From Ephydatia muelleri (Eukaryota > Porifera > Demospongiae > Spongillida > Spongillidae), in contig JABACO010000004.1 of the NCBI GenBank assembly GCA_013339895.1, positions 4,709,145-4,773,144 on the forward strand: a stretch of 64,000 bases of DNA, read 5' to 3'. The notes under the pieces were generated by a model. That model worked only from the letters and a program-made list of their open reading frames with translations, was not told the origin of the DNA and ran no database searches. The position numbers and the translations under genes were made by a program. Shown here in pieces: positions 1 through 12,479 of this stretch (position 1 is the first letter of the stretch; every line of letters begins with the position of its first letter).

Positions 1-1211
1 TTTCAAGTATATCTGTTTTCAAATATTGTATTATCGAAAATATCGATGCTAAAATATATAAATAATTGAGCTTCAAATTTTTTCACCATCAGAATTAAAT
101 TTGTGATGTAAGAGATTCGCAAATGTCCGAAATTGGAAACCGTATAACAAGACAATGAGCACTCATTTCTGTGCAGGCAATAGCTTCACCAGTGGGAGTG
201 CATACGTGTGTACTCACTAAATGAATGAGGACACTGGTAAAGGCATTGCCCTGCACATAATATATCTCTTCAGATAAATCATGATGGTGGAGTGAGTTAT
301 CCAGCTCACATTTATGGCTATTGGGCTGCCCATGATCTGTGTACCCATATGCTCACTATCCAGCCCTCCTTGGATTTAGAGGGTGCAGTGCTCTTGGGTC
401 AGTGTAATGACATTTAATTCAATAACAGTGCATACATGTGTCATCCAACGTGCTTGCAAATTAATATATGCACCCCATTGTCTGGGCTGTGAGAACTGCT
501 CTGAACATTGTGACCTGTGTGGAAAGACTGGTAATACCAGTAGCATAGAGGCATCCCAGCCTTATCGGCTCCTTTAGCTGTCAGTTGGTACTGACATGGT
601 CAGGGGATGAGAGCTGATGTGGGAGAGTGGTAATGGCTGAATCATGGTCAGCCTAGAGAAGTTAGCAGCAAAAAAGAAGAAAGGGGGAGTGGGGGGGCAA
701 GATCAAGGAAAAATAAAAGGATCATATATACATACCAAATTTCCAAATTGGGGGTGTTGTGGATGATTCTGAAATAAACACAACATGATCATTTATAGCC
801 CAACAAAGTGTCTGCCTTAGATTGCAACTGCTGGTGCATTTGATGGTACATGGTGCAACCACATACATAGAGTGATGTGTGCTCATTGATTCCTCTACGA
901 TGCTAAGGTTCTCCAGGGTAAGACTGTATAGACAGTGGCAGTAAGACATGGGAGTGATGAAGTAGGAGTGATTTTGTTAAGGAAGAGGGTGAGGTTCATA
1001 GAACAATCGACTTACGAGATGATGTCATAACCACCGTTGTTGGGTTGTACCAGCACTGGATATGTGCATGCCCTCCCGTTACAAGCAACACAGCTGAAAA
1101 TGAAGCCAGAAGGATTTCTGATATTTGTACAATATACTATGCAAGTTAGACAAAATAGCAGAGCCAAGTAAAAAACTAGGTAGTTTGCAGTCTATTTTTC
1201 CATCACCCCCT

Positions 1212-1243
<32 letters not shown>

Positions 1244-2190
1244 CAACACAAAGCTATAACGTAAGTTGCAATAGCTATTCCAATTAGAGCTCACCATGCC
1301 TGGCTTGCTGCAAATGTCTCCTTGCTACTGAAACAGGATAAGAAGGGTTTAAATGTAGCCAGAGGCAAAAACACTTCAGTCAAGGCCCCTCGGCTGTGCC
1401 TTGCTCCCGATAAGGTGCTCCTACTGTTATGTACTCTAGAAGCAAACAAATTTAAACGGCCTAATCCAGGCCTACCAACTCTCCCCCACACCATCCTACA
1501 CAAAGAGTTTGCCTCGTGATAATACACTCCGCTTACTATGTAAGCTATATGCCTCCCTCCTCCTCCTCCCCCCGTATTGGCCAGTAATACAAGATCAACT
1601 CAGGCAGCTGTTGTAACAACAGTACTCACTATAGCTGCTACCGATTAAGACAACATTACTCCACGCACTCACATTGATGTTTCCATTGTCGTCTTTGTTA
1701 AGATGGGTCACGTGCTTGCTGTAAACACAACGCAATGCATTTCACGTGAGTATGTAGTATACGTAGTATCAATTAATCCATGAAGAACAATAGGACGTTT
1801 CCTTGTATGGTTTCTCTCCGGCTTTTATTCGGACAATTTGTTTTATATTACATCACCATTCTCATCCTGACATTAATAAAGAACAATTTTTGGAACACTG
1901 TTCACAAAGTTATAATGTATCATGTCCAAGTTGCATGTGATAGTGCTACAATTTATTTGATGTACACTTATCTGGGGGAATGTGTGAAGTTAAAAATAGA
2001 ACACAAACAAGGATTACCTGAATGGTGTCCTTGGTCATTTGCCAATCATGCTTGGCTGAAGTACCAGTCCGGACTTTGTACCTGTCCACTGCCATCATTA
2101 CTTAACAAAATAACGGCTATTTTGTCTATTTGAGTTGCACTTGTTAACTTGATATTGTGGGCCAGGGTTAATGACATGCATGGGGAGGCC
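1..2190. repeat. Direct repeat DR1, left copy
   Basis: This stretch recurs in the same orientation at about 56,770-59,060. Both copies open with the same AT-rich block, contain the same unit R segment (about 537-1,560), a CA tract near 1,217-1,243, and end with the same stretch around 1,780-2,190. The copies differ by small indels and by a hairpin present only in the right copy. I see no convincing gene in it; short ORFs are not preserved between copies. Confidence 0.85.
537..1560 (+). repeat. Dispersed unit R, copy 1 (inside DR1)
   Basis: The unit starts at the block containing CCTTTAGCTGTCAGTTGG, runs through a G-rich tract and a CA tract, and ends past a block reading CCCTCGGCTGTGCCTTGC. 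It occurs five times: here, about 5,340-6,390, 36,750-37,800 (reversed), 40,311-41,340 and 57,290-58,390. One strand has a modestly open frame in each copy, but the frame is not kept intact, so no protein is claimed. Confidence 0.75.
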
Positions 2191-3100
2191 ACACCTTCCT
2201 GACTACTGTGAGTCCATCAGTTCTCGTTAGGTGTTCATTAACTGGGATCCTTGATACCTCCCACCTACACACAGACCTTGCACTGAGCACTACACTGTAA
2301 CGTATCTCATTTGTGCTTTTTACTGAATACTGAATAGCTTCAGAACATAATTAACTTTTATATGCGCACAAACATGGACCTTGTCATTGGTTGATGTACA
2401 TGTCTTTGACACTAATGCAAGGTAACCAACTTCACATCTGGGTAACTTAGCTTCACTAATACGTTAATTCAGAAACCTAAACTCACAATATTTTGGGTTG
2501 AATCTGATATGATCACTAAGTACATTTTCACATAATGATTACATAGTCTCAAGCTCTTAGTGTAATTTCTCAGTGATCAGTCAGGTGAGTGGTTGGGAAT
2601 AATTAAGTATGGTTGGCTGTGCATTCATTTATATTGAACGGCATGGATATTATTGTAAAGGTGATTTAAAGGCAATTCATGTGACTTGGTATCCTGTCAC
2701 TCATTTGGACAGCAAAGCATCAATATGGAGACAAATGTTATCTGAAGTTTCGCTCGAAACTTCCATATAGGATTCTATGAAGTCTTTAAAAAAACACGTG
2801 CCCTGTTTCTAACAAGATTTCCGATGATTGGATCGTTTAGCTTGTTGTTTACATCGAATAAGAAGACAAAAGTGAGCAGTTTTGTCATAGTTTTATGTCA
2901 CAAAACCTCGCGGTTGTAGAGAACAAAAGGGTGCAGCCTCTTCTGATACTGTTAAAGAATGAATTTGCACCAATAGAGGCATCTTTGCTTTTGTGATCAA
3001 ATAGTCTCAAGCAATGTAATAGAGTATTGGCAGTTGAGGTCAAACAGGCATAATATGATACTGTACAGCAATAAACAAAATGTTAGTCATGAACAACACT
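2191..3100. other. No gene seen
   Basis: This AT-rich intergenic sequence has no long open frame, splice-bounded exon or terminal repeat that I could recognise. From about 2,880 it begins to match the reverse complement of the 40.1-40.3 kb region, marking the outer end of duplication module 1. Confidence 0.6.
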
Positions 3101-3117
3101 ACCAAAGACTAAGGTGC

Positions 3118-3336
3118 TTATATGAGATCAGAGCCATTGCCATATGCCAGGCATAGCAGTGCCTTTGCATTAGCTCGGACAAGGGCCAGGTTAAGCCTAC
3201 TGTAGAGCATGAAGGTGGCCTGTGATTTTGTGTTGTCAAACCTGGCAGCTAGGCGTGAGGCAAGGTGAGAGAGACAGACAGACAGAGAAATAGTCTCCGA
3301 GCAATGTAGGTTGGTAGTTGTATTGGCAACTACCAT
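3118..3336 (-). pseudogene. Non-LTR retroelement ORF2 C-terminal remnant, copy 1
   Basis: A 72-codon open frame contains a C-terminal motif of the type SRLNLALVRANAKALL preceded by SHLASRLAARF. This aligns by eye with the end of the larger retroelement ORF at 60,932-61,621 (LASRLA, then KS, then YGRL and an R-rich tail). In that protein type the segment lies after the reverse transcriptase and a zinc-binding region. Only the tail is present here. A near-identical frame lies at 39,851-40,078 on the other strand as part of the duplicated module. Assignment to this retroelement family is by pattern and is moderately sure. Confidence 0.45.
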
Positions 3337-4859
3337 ATAAGAACTATGCTATATGCATGTATAGGGTGATTGTAATTGACAAATGTCCAAAAATTCTGCT
3401 AATAACTGATGCTTCAATTGTTGTTATGACAATTTTTGTTAGGGAAGTAAAATGCCTTCACACCTGGAAAAAAGTGTACCAAACAATGAGAGAAATACCT
3501 CAAAATTGTAACGTGACATTTAGTGAGCAAGAGCATACCACAAATCGGAGCTTGAAATGTAACTGGTTTGTGAACAGGAAAATTATCAACCAGAGCTTGA
3601 AAAGAAACGGCTTGCTTAAAGGGCAGAGCCCTGATCCTGCTCACTTGTGATACGATGAGGCTAAGCATTACCCTGGAACACCAACAAGGCCTTCAAACAA
3701 GTACTACCCCCAAAGGTAGGTCATACATGTACATGTAGCTACCTTATCTACACGGTGAGCGATGATTTATATAGGTGATTACTGACTGCATCAGCATTGG
3801 ACCCATACGCCCCTCCCCCATGACCACACCAATCCTCCTACAATGTGATATTCTAATAGAAACTGTGCTCATATATTTACCTTTAGGCCCCTCACATGAC
3901 CACACCCACACATTAGGTCATCTTGGATAACACCTACCATTAAGCCACACCATTGTCCATGCACATGTACAGTACCTTTGTAGCTCTTTTAATCAGCAGT
4001 CACCTTGCATTGACTGAAGCGTCCATGACAGTACGAGGAACAATGATGTCATCATTGCATCTGCACGTTCACACTTTTCAATGAATTCTTATTCACTACA
4101 AGGCATCTGTGTTCTGTCTTTGGACGTGCATATGAGGACATCACATGGTGGTGCACACATGTTCTGCTCCTGAGGATCATGTGACCGTCACATTTGCGGC
4201 AAAAAGATTTCACAGGGTATGTGGTTAAGGTGCATTACCAGAGGGGGAGGGGCCTACGTGGCTGTGATCTTTGTGTCATGACATCACCACAGGGTGGAGT
4301 GTGCAAAGAAGGTCCTCTGATTGTATAAAGGCTCTCCACAGGTTCTTAAGATGTGTGTGACTGTGTGTGGGCACATCTATTGATGCAGTGTGGTTTATGT
4401 ACATGTATGTGCATTTTCTGCATGTGATGTGCAGTCTTGCACTGAGTATTTGCAATGCAGCATTGGATTACTGTGTATATGAACTAAGCATGCCATTCAC
4501 ACACACATGGTATGACATGCCAGTAATCACACTCATTAGTACTTGTATGCAATATATGTTTGTTTTTTAATTGAACGTAGTGCATTAGATGGAAATTATG
4601 CTCCTTCAGAAATCTGTGAGGGTGCATGGGATACAAATCACGTCCATCACTCCACACTATGTACGTGTATGTGCAATTTCTGCATGTGATGTGCAGTCTT
4701 GCATTAAGTATTTGTAGTGCATTGGATTACTGTGTATTATGAACTAAGCAAACCATTCACACACATACACATGCACTGATAACACTATGCACACATACAC
4801 AATACACACCTCCTCTCTTCCTCCTTCCCTCCCTCCCTCTAACCCTCCCTCCCTCTCTG

Positions 4860-5100
4860 CCACCCTCCCTCCTTTTGCTTATAGAACCCAGTAACAGGGC
4901 CTCCTGGTGGTATCCTCTTCCAAGGAGATGCTTCCACCTCTACCATCCGTTGCCTCTGTGTGGTTTTTGTTTCTTCGTCTGCAGAGGAGTCAAGCTATGT
5001 GGAAGAACAAAGATATTTATTTGTATCCCTGAGGTCAAAATTGAACTCGAACACTGGACAGTTCCTACAATGGTAGATAGTTTTTTATGTTTATTGTATG
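4860..5100. other. Unidentified duplicated segment with exon-like frame
   Basis: This is the counterpart of 38,090-38,275 in the inverted module. Read on the minus strand here, a segment bounded by an AG reads hydrophilic and acidic, with Asp-Ser-Ser-Ala-Asp-Glu-Glu and later Trp-Arg-Arg-Ile-Pro-Pro-Gly-Gly. That looks more like coding sequence than chance, but I do not recognise it and the opposite strand is also open. Confidence 0.25.
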
Positions 5101-5339
5101 TAATGCTGGTTTGTGTTTCTTTTTCATTTTTCTGTATTGTGGTGAGCTCACTCAATGTGTTTTATTTTTTTTATTTTTTTTGGAGTAATGAAAAAGTCTG
5201 TGAGATCCATATATGCTTCTGGCCAATAAGCTTTGTACGTGCTATGTGCTGTATGCTTCACTTTGTTTCTAGCGGTGTCTCTGCTTATCAAACCTTGAAG
5301 TGTTCAGGGACCAATGTGGGAAGAACTGCTCTGAACATT

Positions 5340-6390
5340 GTGACCTGTGTGGAAAGACTGGTAATACCAGTAGCATAGAGGCATCCCAGCCTTACCCGCT
5401 CCTTTAGCTGTCAGTTGGTACTGACATGGTCAGGGGATGAGAGCTGATGTGGGAGAGTGGTAATGGCTGAATCATGGTCAGCCTAGAGAAGTTAGCAGCA
5501 ATAGGATAAAAAAGGGAGAGGGGGGGAGGGGAGGCCAAGATCTCAGGTACGAATAATAAAATAATTGTATATACGTACCAAAGTTCCAAATCGGGGGTGT
5601 TGTGGATGATGCTGAAGTAAATGCACCATTAACATTTATAGCACAACAATTCTCTGCCTTAGATTGTAATTGTAACGGCGGCGCAGTGCTGGTGCATTTG
5701 ATGGTACATGGTGCAACCACATACATAGAGTGATGTGTGCTCATTGATTCCTCCTCAATGCTAAGGTTCTCCAGGGTAAGACTGTATAGACAGTGGCAGT
5801 AAGACATGGGAGTGATTGAAGTAGGAGTGATTTTGTTAAGGAAGAGGGTGAGGTTCATAGAATAATCGACTTACGAGATGATATCATACCCACTGCTTTT
5901 GGGTTGTACCAGCACTGGATATGTGCATGCCCTCCCGTTACAAGCAACACAGCTGAAAATGGAGCCAGAAAGATTTCTGATATTTGTACAATACACTATG
6001 AAAGGAAGACAAAATAGCCGAGCCAAGTACAAAATACTATTAACTAGTTTGCAATCTATTTTGCCATCACCCCCTTTTCACACACACACATACACACAAA
6101 GCTATAACACAAGTTGCAATAGCTATTCCAATTAGAGCTCACCATGCCTGTCTTGCTGCGAATGTCTCCTTGCTACTGAAACAAGATAAGAAAGGTTTAA
6201 ATGTAGCCAGAGGCAACAATACCAGAGTCAAGGTCCCTCGGCTGTGCCTTGCTCCCTATAAGGTGCTCCTACTATTACGTACAGTGTACTCTGCGCTGCT
6301 AGAAGCAAACAAATTTAAATGGTCTAATCCAGGCCCACACTTCAAGAATGGTGGTAAAGACAAAATCCTTAAGGCATGCATTGAAAGCGC
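5340..6390 (+). repeat. Dispersed unit R, copy 2
   Basis: This is the same unit as 537-1,560. In modules 1-3 the unit lies next to the LSS fragments, on their 3' side in LSS orientation. A pure CA tract of about 56 bases (6,396-6,453) immediately follows it. Confidence 0.75.
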
Positions 6391-6394
6391 ATGA

Positions 6395-6395
<1 letters not shown>

Positions 6396-6453
<58 letters not shown>
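6396..6453. repeat. (AC)n microsatellite
   Basis: Uninterrupted CA/GT dinucleotide tract. Open frames across it (poly Thr-His or Cys-Val) are artefacts of the repeat. Confidence 0.95.
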
Positions 6454-6456
<3 letters not shown>

Positions 6457-6659
6457 CAAGTACGTATAGTCATAGTGCTTCCATCTCAGACTCGCATGCA
6501 CAACTCATCGCACGTGCCTCAAAGCCACACCCCTTTTACCGGTCTGCAATGTCACCACATGTTGAAGGGATGTACTGGTACCCATTGGGGGAGGTTCCTG
6601 ATGGATCGGAGTGGGGAGGAGGTTAAACCACTTATAAAGTACAACCCATTTCTTCCAAA

Positions 6660-6870
6660 TAACTAGACACACCTACCCTCCCCCCCACACACCAATACAC
6701 TCAAACACCCACACAAACGCACACTCAAACATGCACATACACCAATACACTCAAACATCCCCCCCACACACACTCAAAACACCCATACCCAAACACACAT
6801 ACACACTCAAACATCCCCCCCACACACACACACACTCAAACATCCCCCCACTCACACACACACCCCAATA
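6660..6870. repeat. CA/CT-rich imperfect repeat (LSS intron)
   Basis: Degenerate repeats built from CACTCAAACA, CCCCCCACACAC and similar words lie in the intron between the two downstream LSS exon pieces. The other modules have matching but shorter versions (36,300-36,425 and 41,535-41,640). Confidence 0.8.
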
Positions 6871-7085
6871 CTCACCAGAGCTCAGGGAAGAGACAATGAT
6901 CTCCATTCCAGTGGTACACGTTGAGCACAGCCAGCCAGAACTTGCCCCATGAAGGGATGCACACAGCACCTCCTAGATGGTGCAGCAGTGTCCTGGCTCG
7001 GGCCACCTCTGGCCACACTCAACAGCCTCATGGTCACATAATTGAGGGCAGTGCCACACACTGTAGACTTCCCTTCTGTGTGCCT

Positions 7086-7180
7086 GGCGGGAGGGAGGGG
7101 GGGAGGAAGGGAGGGAGGGAGGGAGGGCGGGAGGGAGGGGGGGGAGGGAGGGAGGGAGGGAGGGAGGGAGGGAGGGAGAG
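7086..7180. repeat. (GGGA)n microsatellite forming a splice-acceptor tract, copy 1
   Basis: On the LSS (minus) strand this is CCCT/CCTC repeats running straight into the CAG acceptor of the exon at 6,876-7,083. It is the shortest of three versions; see 35,750-36,078 and 41,866-42,025. Confidence 0.9.
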
Positions 7181-8892
7181 CAATGGATGGGAGAGAGGGT
7201 AGAGGTTAGAGAGAGGCAGAGGAATGAAAAAGGAGGAGGGAGAGGAAAGAGCAGGGGACAAAGAGGGAAGGTGTGGTGTGGGTGCATAACAGGAAGTCAA
7301 GAAGAGGAGAATGAACGTTCAACAGGACTCTGCAAGCTCTGTTCTTTCTTACAGCAGAGCTACAATGAGCTATTAGTAACATAATAAGCTGTTATTGTGC
7401 TAATGGTTGCAATTGGTCACAAGACAGGCTGCCTACATCTATTTATCTTTCCCTTGCAGACTCCTCCCACTCCCCAATGCTCCAGCCACATACAGTCCCC
7501 ATCCTCCATCATCTCGCTGGACGTTCCTAGGATATTGTTTCGTCTCTGACTTCTGCTCCCTTGAGAGGGGCGTGTCTATCACATGACACACAATCACCAA
7601 TTCTAAGGATGGTCACCATGGAAACGAGGGACAGGAAGGGTGGGATGCAAGGGAAACAAGATAGATATCAAAAATGAAAACAAGTTGGGAGGAGAGGGAA
7701 AGGAAGGAGATAGCAGAAGAAGATTGCATCATTTATCTGGCCACAACAACTAAGAGCTATAAAAGCACCCACACATGAGCTCACTTTCATGGCACAAAAC
7801 ATGTGGTGAAATGTTGACAAGATATTGATCACCGAATGAATTATAATTCTTCAAAGTACATGTTTACATTTCTCAGTGCACACATATACTTCATTCACCT
7901 GTACACATGGACATTTGCATTACAATGCCATACACACAGAAGTGTACATAAAATGCCATATGTATACAGTACTATATAGATGCAGACACGGTACGACCAT
8001 TCATACACACGTACCAGCCATCTAGAAGTGGTCCTCTATAGTCCCCAGACCAATCTCCATCTTCAGTCTGGAGCATTGCAGCAGTGGTCTTTCCCATTCT
8101 AGACGTCATCACACAGACCATATGGCCCCTCCCCCTCTCGTCATGCAACGTAACCACACACCTTGTTTAAGTACGTACCCTCCAAGAAAGCTTGTGCAGC
8201 AAATGCAGAGTCCCACAACTGTGAGCCGTTAGTGCCCTGATAAGAAGATGGTGAGGGTTAGGGGATGTGAAGAGGGAGAGGGGGAGTGTGTGTGCTTGTG
8301 GTGTGTGTGGTGTGTGTTTATATCATTACCTGCATTTCATCCCATCAACTCCCAATCCTGCAGAGAAGTCTCTAATAATAAACTTTCCCACACACACAGC
8401 CTAGCCTGGTCACATCACCCAACCATCTAAGCAGTTTCTAACCCTCTTGCAAACAAAACAACTGAGCACCAAACATTCAGCCCATGTAACAAGATTGTTG
8501 GCAAACCCCTGGTAGGTGGACAACAGTTGTCCAAAAACTCCTGTTGCTCTCCCCATGCAAGTCATACACTGAATATTTCTACTGCCCCTGTCCCTGGGGA
8601 TGCACAAAACACGCTGGCCTATGCCATATTGGTTGTGCATTAAAACTCATCAAGGGGACTACGTCCAAAACTGAAGCTTTAACACAATACTCCAATACTC
8701 CGAAAACTACATATAAATTTAAAACATTCAATGAAACTGTAACTCACAGGCAACCTAGCAATAGCAATTGCATATTTCTCAATACGGTTGACCATACAAA
8801 CTTTAATACCAATCATGTTTAGATATTTACATCACATGTCTTGAAAATGCTCTACAAGTTCACAGTAATGCACATTACATCACATTCACTTT

Positions 8893-11117
8893 TCAAACAC
8901 AATACTTCAATACAGTGTTAGCACCATAGTTAGCAATGAACACACTGCCATCTCTGGGATCTAGTGCAGTACCATAGGGATACGTCAGATTCCCCACTGT
9001 GTGGATCTTGTTCCCTTCAGGATCATAGATGGAGAGACAATTGCCACTGACAAGGCTGTAACCTTCACCATCAATGGCTAGTCCTCTGGGACCATTAGGA
9101 TCACCATACGTCCTGACATACACACCTTCTTTGGTAAACACTTTGATAGTGTTTGAACCAAAGGCTGCAACATGAATGTTTCCCTGAGGGTCCAAGGCAA
9201 GACCCCATGGAGACTGAAAAACTATGATTGCCTGTGCCATTACCATCTATGGTTAATAACCAACCACCATTTTCATTGAATATTTGTATCCTATGGTTAG
9301 CACAGTCAGAGACAATCAGTATGTTGTTGGCGTCAATGCTGACAGCCATTGGTCTATTGAACTGTCCCTGACCTGATCCCTGCTGACCAAACTTATGAAG
9401 GAACTTTCCACTTGATGTCAGCTTCTGTACACGATGGTTGTCAGTATCAGCAACATACAACAAATCTCCCTTGATGGATATACCAGATGGATAAGAGAAC
9501 TGACAATCACCACTTCCCCGACTACCTATGGTATTCTTCAGTTGACCTGTTTGATCAAACACATAAATGCAGCCATCATCACTCTCTACATAGATGTCTC
9601 CATTGTCATGGATGGCTACACATCTAGGCCAATGACACTGGATCACTTGTTGGGCATTACATAAGGTATGGTAGTCACGTTTAGGCCTCACATCATGGTC
9701 ATTAGGACTATTCTGTACATGCTGACCATCCATTGTGATGAGGAGCTGGTGAGGACCAGCAGTTTGAGGGGTGAGGGGTGATGGTGTAGGTACCATCCCT
9801 GTGGTCCTCCACCTCTCCATACACAACTGCTCCATTATGGGTCTTGGACCTCATCTCACCCTTCACCTCTACACCACCATGTGGGTACTCCTCCCCCTTT
9901 GAGGTCTTGCTTTGTACCTGAACATGGTACCTGGTCCCCACCCTGGCTACTGATGTGGACACCCATGTGCATGAAGATGGAGAAGGGAAGAATACAATAA
10001 TTTCACCCAATTTGGATAGTTGTCTGACAAGATCATCTGTTTGCACAGACACAGTTATGTTGCTGTGTTGGTTTGGAGTGAGGGAAATGGTCTGGACCCT
10101 CTTGAGGGTGGCCTGCAGTTCAGTGGGTACGAGTCCTCCCAATGCTACAATCTCATGGTCAGTGTGGGTCTGCAGGATCTGGGATACCATATTAATGTAG
10201 TGACCAATGTCTCCAACCATCTTCTCAAACTGTTCCTTCTGGAGGTCAGAGCTGTTGTCTTGGACAGTGAAATGGCCTCCAACTCTGACAGAAGTGTCCT
10301 TTTTCTTTCTTCCAATGTTTGCTGAAGTATTTCAAAGGCTTGGTTGATGGCCAAGAAAGCAGTTCGTTTGGAGATCTCCACTTGTTCTATCATCCTGTTA
10401 GTTCCCTCGATGGCTCCAGTCAGCTTTGTCACTACTTCTTTTTGCATCTTCAAGTGCTCCTGTGATTTCCATTTGATGGCTCTTTGCTACTGTGGATATT
10501 TCCTTCACAGAGTGGCTTTTGTGGGAAACTGTAGTGCAGTCACGGCATACCAGCAAGCTACAAGTCTCACAATAAAAATTCAATTTATTGTCCTCATGGC
10601 TAGGCTGAGAGCAGTAATGATCTCTTGGCTTCATGGTGGTGTGCAGTTGTCTGGCTCCAGCCTGGTTGAGTAGAACAAGTTTGTGCTTAGAAAATCTTCG
10701 GCTGCTACTATGGTGGTCATGACAAACCTTGCACAGGAACTGATGACACATACAACAGAACACCACTGCAAGGCCATTGCGTCCATCTACACATTCGTCA
10801 CAACACATCTCACTGTTGTTCACCATCTTGGACATGTACCCTGCTACCTCTACTTCAAATCCAAGATGGAGGTTCTGAGGGAGAGCACTGGCCCCTCCCA
10901 CTGGGATGCTGGTGTTTTGTTCACAGATGGGACATTGGAACATCTGTTGGGAACCACTTTTCTCAATCTCATGACAAAGACATTGTAGACAGAAGGAGTG
11001 CAAACATGGTAGAATTCTTGGATCATTAAAGGGCTTTGAGCACAAGTGACAGATAATGACTTTATTAATAACCTCGCTGTTGGTAGTAATGAGATTTATT
11101 AAATTTAAATGAAGCAC
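8893..11117 (-). pseudogene. TRIM-NHL protein gene, copy 1 (frameshifted)
   Basis: Minus-strand domains in order: RING finger near 11,050-10,910 (C-x2-C with CHLCSKPF, then HSFC and CPIC), two B-boxes (CCDECVDG, then CETCSLLVCRDC), a coiled coil, a filamin-type Ig domain near 10,000-9,720, and NHL propeller repeats ending near 8,893 with NTVLKYCV. This is the TRIM2/3/71 architecture, E3 ligase-type proteins that often bind RNA or targets through the propeller. There are no introns. Compared with the 30.7 kb copy, single-base indels break the frame at about 10,448 (extra A), 10,240 (missing C), 9,770 (extra C) and 9,215 (extra T). No in-frame ATG precedes the RING in any copy. Either a pseudogene or an error-laden assembly. 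Confidence 0.9.
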
Positions 11118-12110
11118 TTGACGTATTTGTCCATTCTAATCAAACTATAGTAGGTACTTCAAATACATGTACAGCACTAAATTAGTATAGTACAGCATTA
11201 CAAGAATCGAAATACACTGTAATTACTGTAATTGACATTTTGAGTGCATGTTACTGCATATGAGACACCATAGAGAAAGCTAATAATGGGTGTGGTAAGT
11301 CGTATTTATTGCTGTAACGAAGGAGAGAGTGGTGTGATTTTTGTCTGCCTTGAAGTAGGATCGCAAGTTTTACAGCGTTTTATTACACGCACGATTGATT
11401 CATGGCCATTGGTTGAGGACTTTGTAACCACCTTAGGGTTAGGGTTGGGGTTAACCAATTTATTATTCGCTACGTTTTGCAATCACAATAATTCATTCAA
11501 ATACAGCTTACACAAAACTGTACGTGTCCATATATATTAGTTGCATTCTTATAGACATGCATGTACAGTACTACAGTTTTGTGTACTTTCCATTCAAATC
11601 ATTTTAAACGCAGCGAATATTAGATTGGTTTTAGTATTCTTAGTCAAACACTACTATAGCAGATATGACAAAACCAGTGTTGTTGTCCTTCCTCCTTCCT
11701 TCCACAGCTAATTACAGTGCAAATACCTACCTGCCAAGGTATGTATTATTTAAGGTGCAAGACAACTTAGTTGAGGGAATCAACTACAGACCAGAAATTC
11801 CACCATTTGTAACATAATTATAAGCTCATTTATTTACTTAGGACTTAGCAAATGTTCGTTATAATTGAAATTCGAGACCAAATTTTTAACATGATCAGAT
11901 AATTAATGTATTTCTGTCAGTATTTCTACATTAGTTATATAAGTGATGATACTGTATTTGTGATATCCACATGCATGAAACTACAATCACAGCTTCACAC
12001 CTGGTCCAGGACATCAGCATCCACAGCGACACGTCACAGCTTGCAATGATATGGTGTCCAAATTGCAGCTTCGATTATCCATTTGTACCGTACAAGGATG
12101 CATTTGTTCA
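11118..12110. other. TRIM-NHL upstream flank, no gene
   Basis: This flank is conserved in all three modules (30,100-30,750 reversed; 47,502-48,560). It includes a short TTAGGGTTAGGG run near 11,438 and AT-rich DNA. Small ORFs here are not convincingly coding. In all modules it presumably contains the TRIM-NHL promoter, but I cannot point to specific elements. Confidence 0.5.
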
Positions 12111-12365
12111 GTAACCTTGCGTGTAAATATCAAAAATTAGTGGATTTTGCACACATAACCACATGTGACCTCGAAAGCGCGCCCTGCATGTAGATGGTAT
12201 TTCGCGTCGCGCAAGAGGTTATGTGTTTCGTGTTCCGGGCCAGGGTCGGTCCTTACCCTCGTCCCAGAGGGCGTTGGGGTGTACGTATGGTTGAGAATAT
12301 CACACCCATGTTCCAAATGCACACCTTGAGAATGGTATGATACGACGAGAACATTCCACGAGAAG
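12110..12365 (-). repeat. Dispersed repeat D, copy 1
   Basis: A ~250-bp block has the core CTCGTCCCAGAGGGCGTTGG and TTGCGCGACGCGAAATACC on one or other strand. Copies: here, 23,960-24,060 plus 27,381-27,566 (split by an insertion), 29,250-29,560 and 50,580-50,890. It is GC-richer than its surroundings. No coding potential is evident. Confidence 0.8.
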
Positions 12366-12479
12366 TATGTAACCCGACTGAATTGTACATGTATAGGCCT
12401 ACGCCTCTAGATCTGTGAGAATAACTGAGGCCTTTTGGGGGTCATATACATTATTAAAATAACCCCTGCACTACATCAG

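Larger units (their letters stand above)
6540..8360 (-). pseudogene. LSS: Lanosterol synthase exon fragments, copy 1
   Basis: Lanosterol synthase cyclises oxidosqualene to lanosterol in the ER membrane. Minus-strand exon pieces, in 5'-3' order: about 8,331-8,358 (the GLDGMKMQ region), 8,180-8,236 (TNGSQLWDSAFAAQAF), 8,015-8,098 (LQTEDGDWSGDYRGP), 6,876-7,083 (from KSTV to [20 protein letters not shown]) and 6,540-6,597 (LPQWVPVHP, then W-H-C-R). All match LSS family blocks, but the order is permuted: the TNGSQ block belongs C-terminal to the others. The 208-bp exon lacks about a dozen bases (ending the Gly-Val-Ala-Arg stretch) compared with 219 bp in the other copies. The expected W-C-H-C motif has TGA at the first Cys. 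The copy is broken; LSS is normally ~730 residues and most is missing. Confidence 0.85.

Noticed and set aside
383-577. Cys-rich 64-residue ORF with CENCSEHCDLCG
   Set aside because: The frame is not kept in the 57.1 kb copy, which has an extra stretch upstream and changed codons; no splice or domain support for a zinc finger.
11438-11460. Telomere-like TTAGGG repeats (also 30,421 and 47,811)
   Set aside because: Only two to three units, duplicated with the module; too short to call an interstitial telomere.
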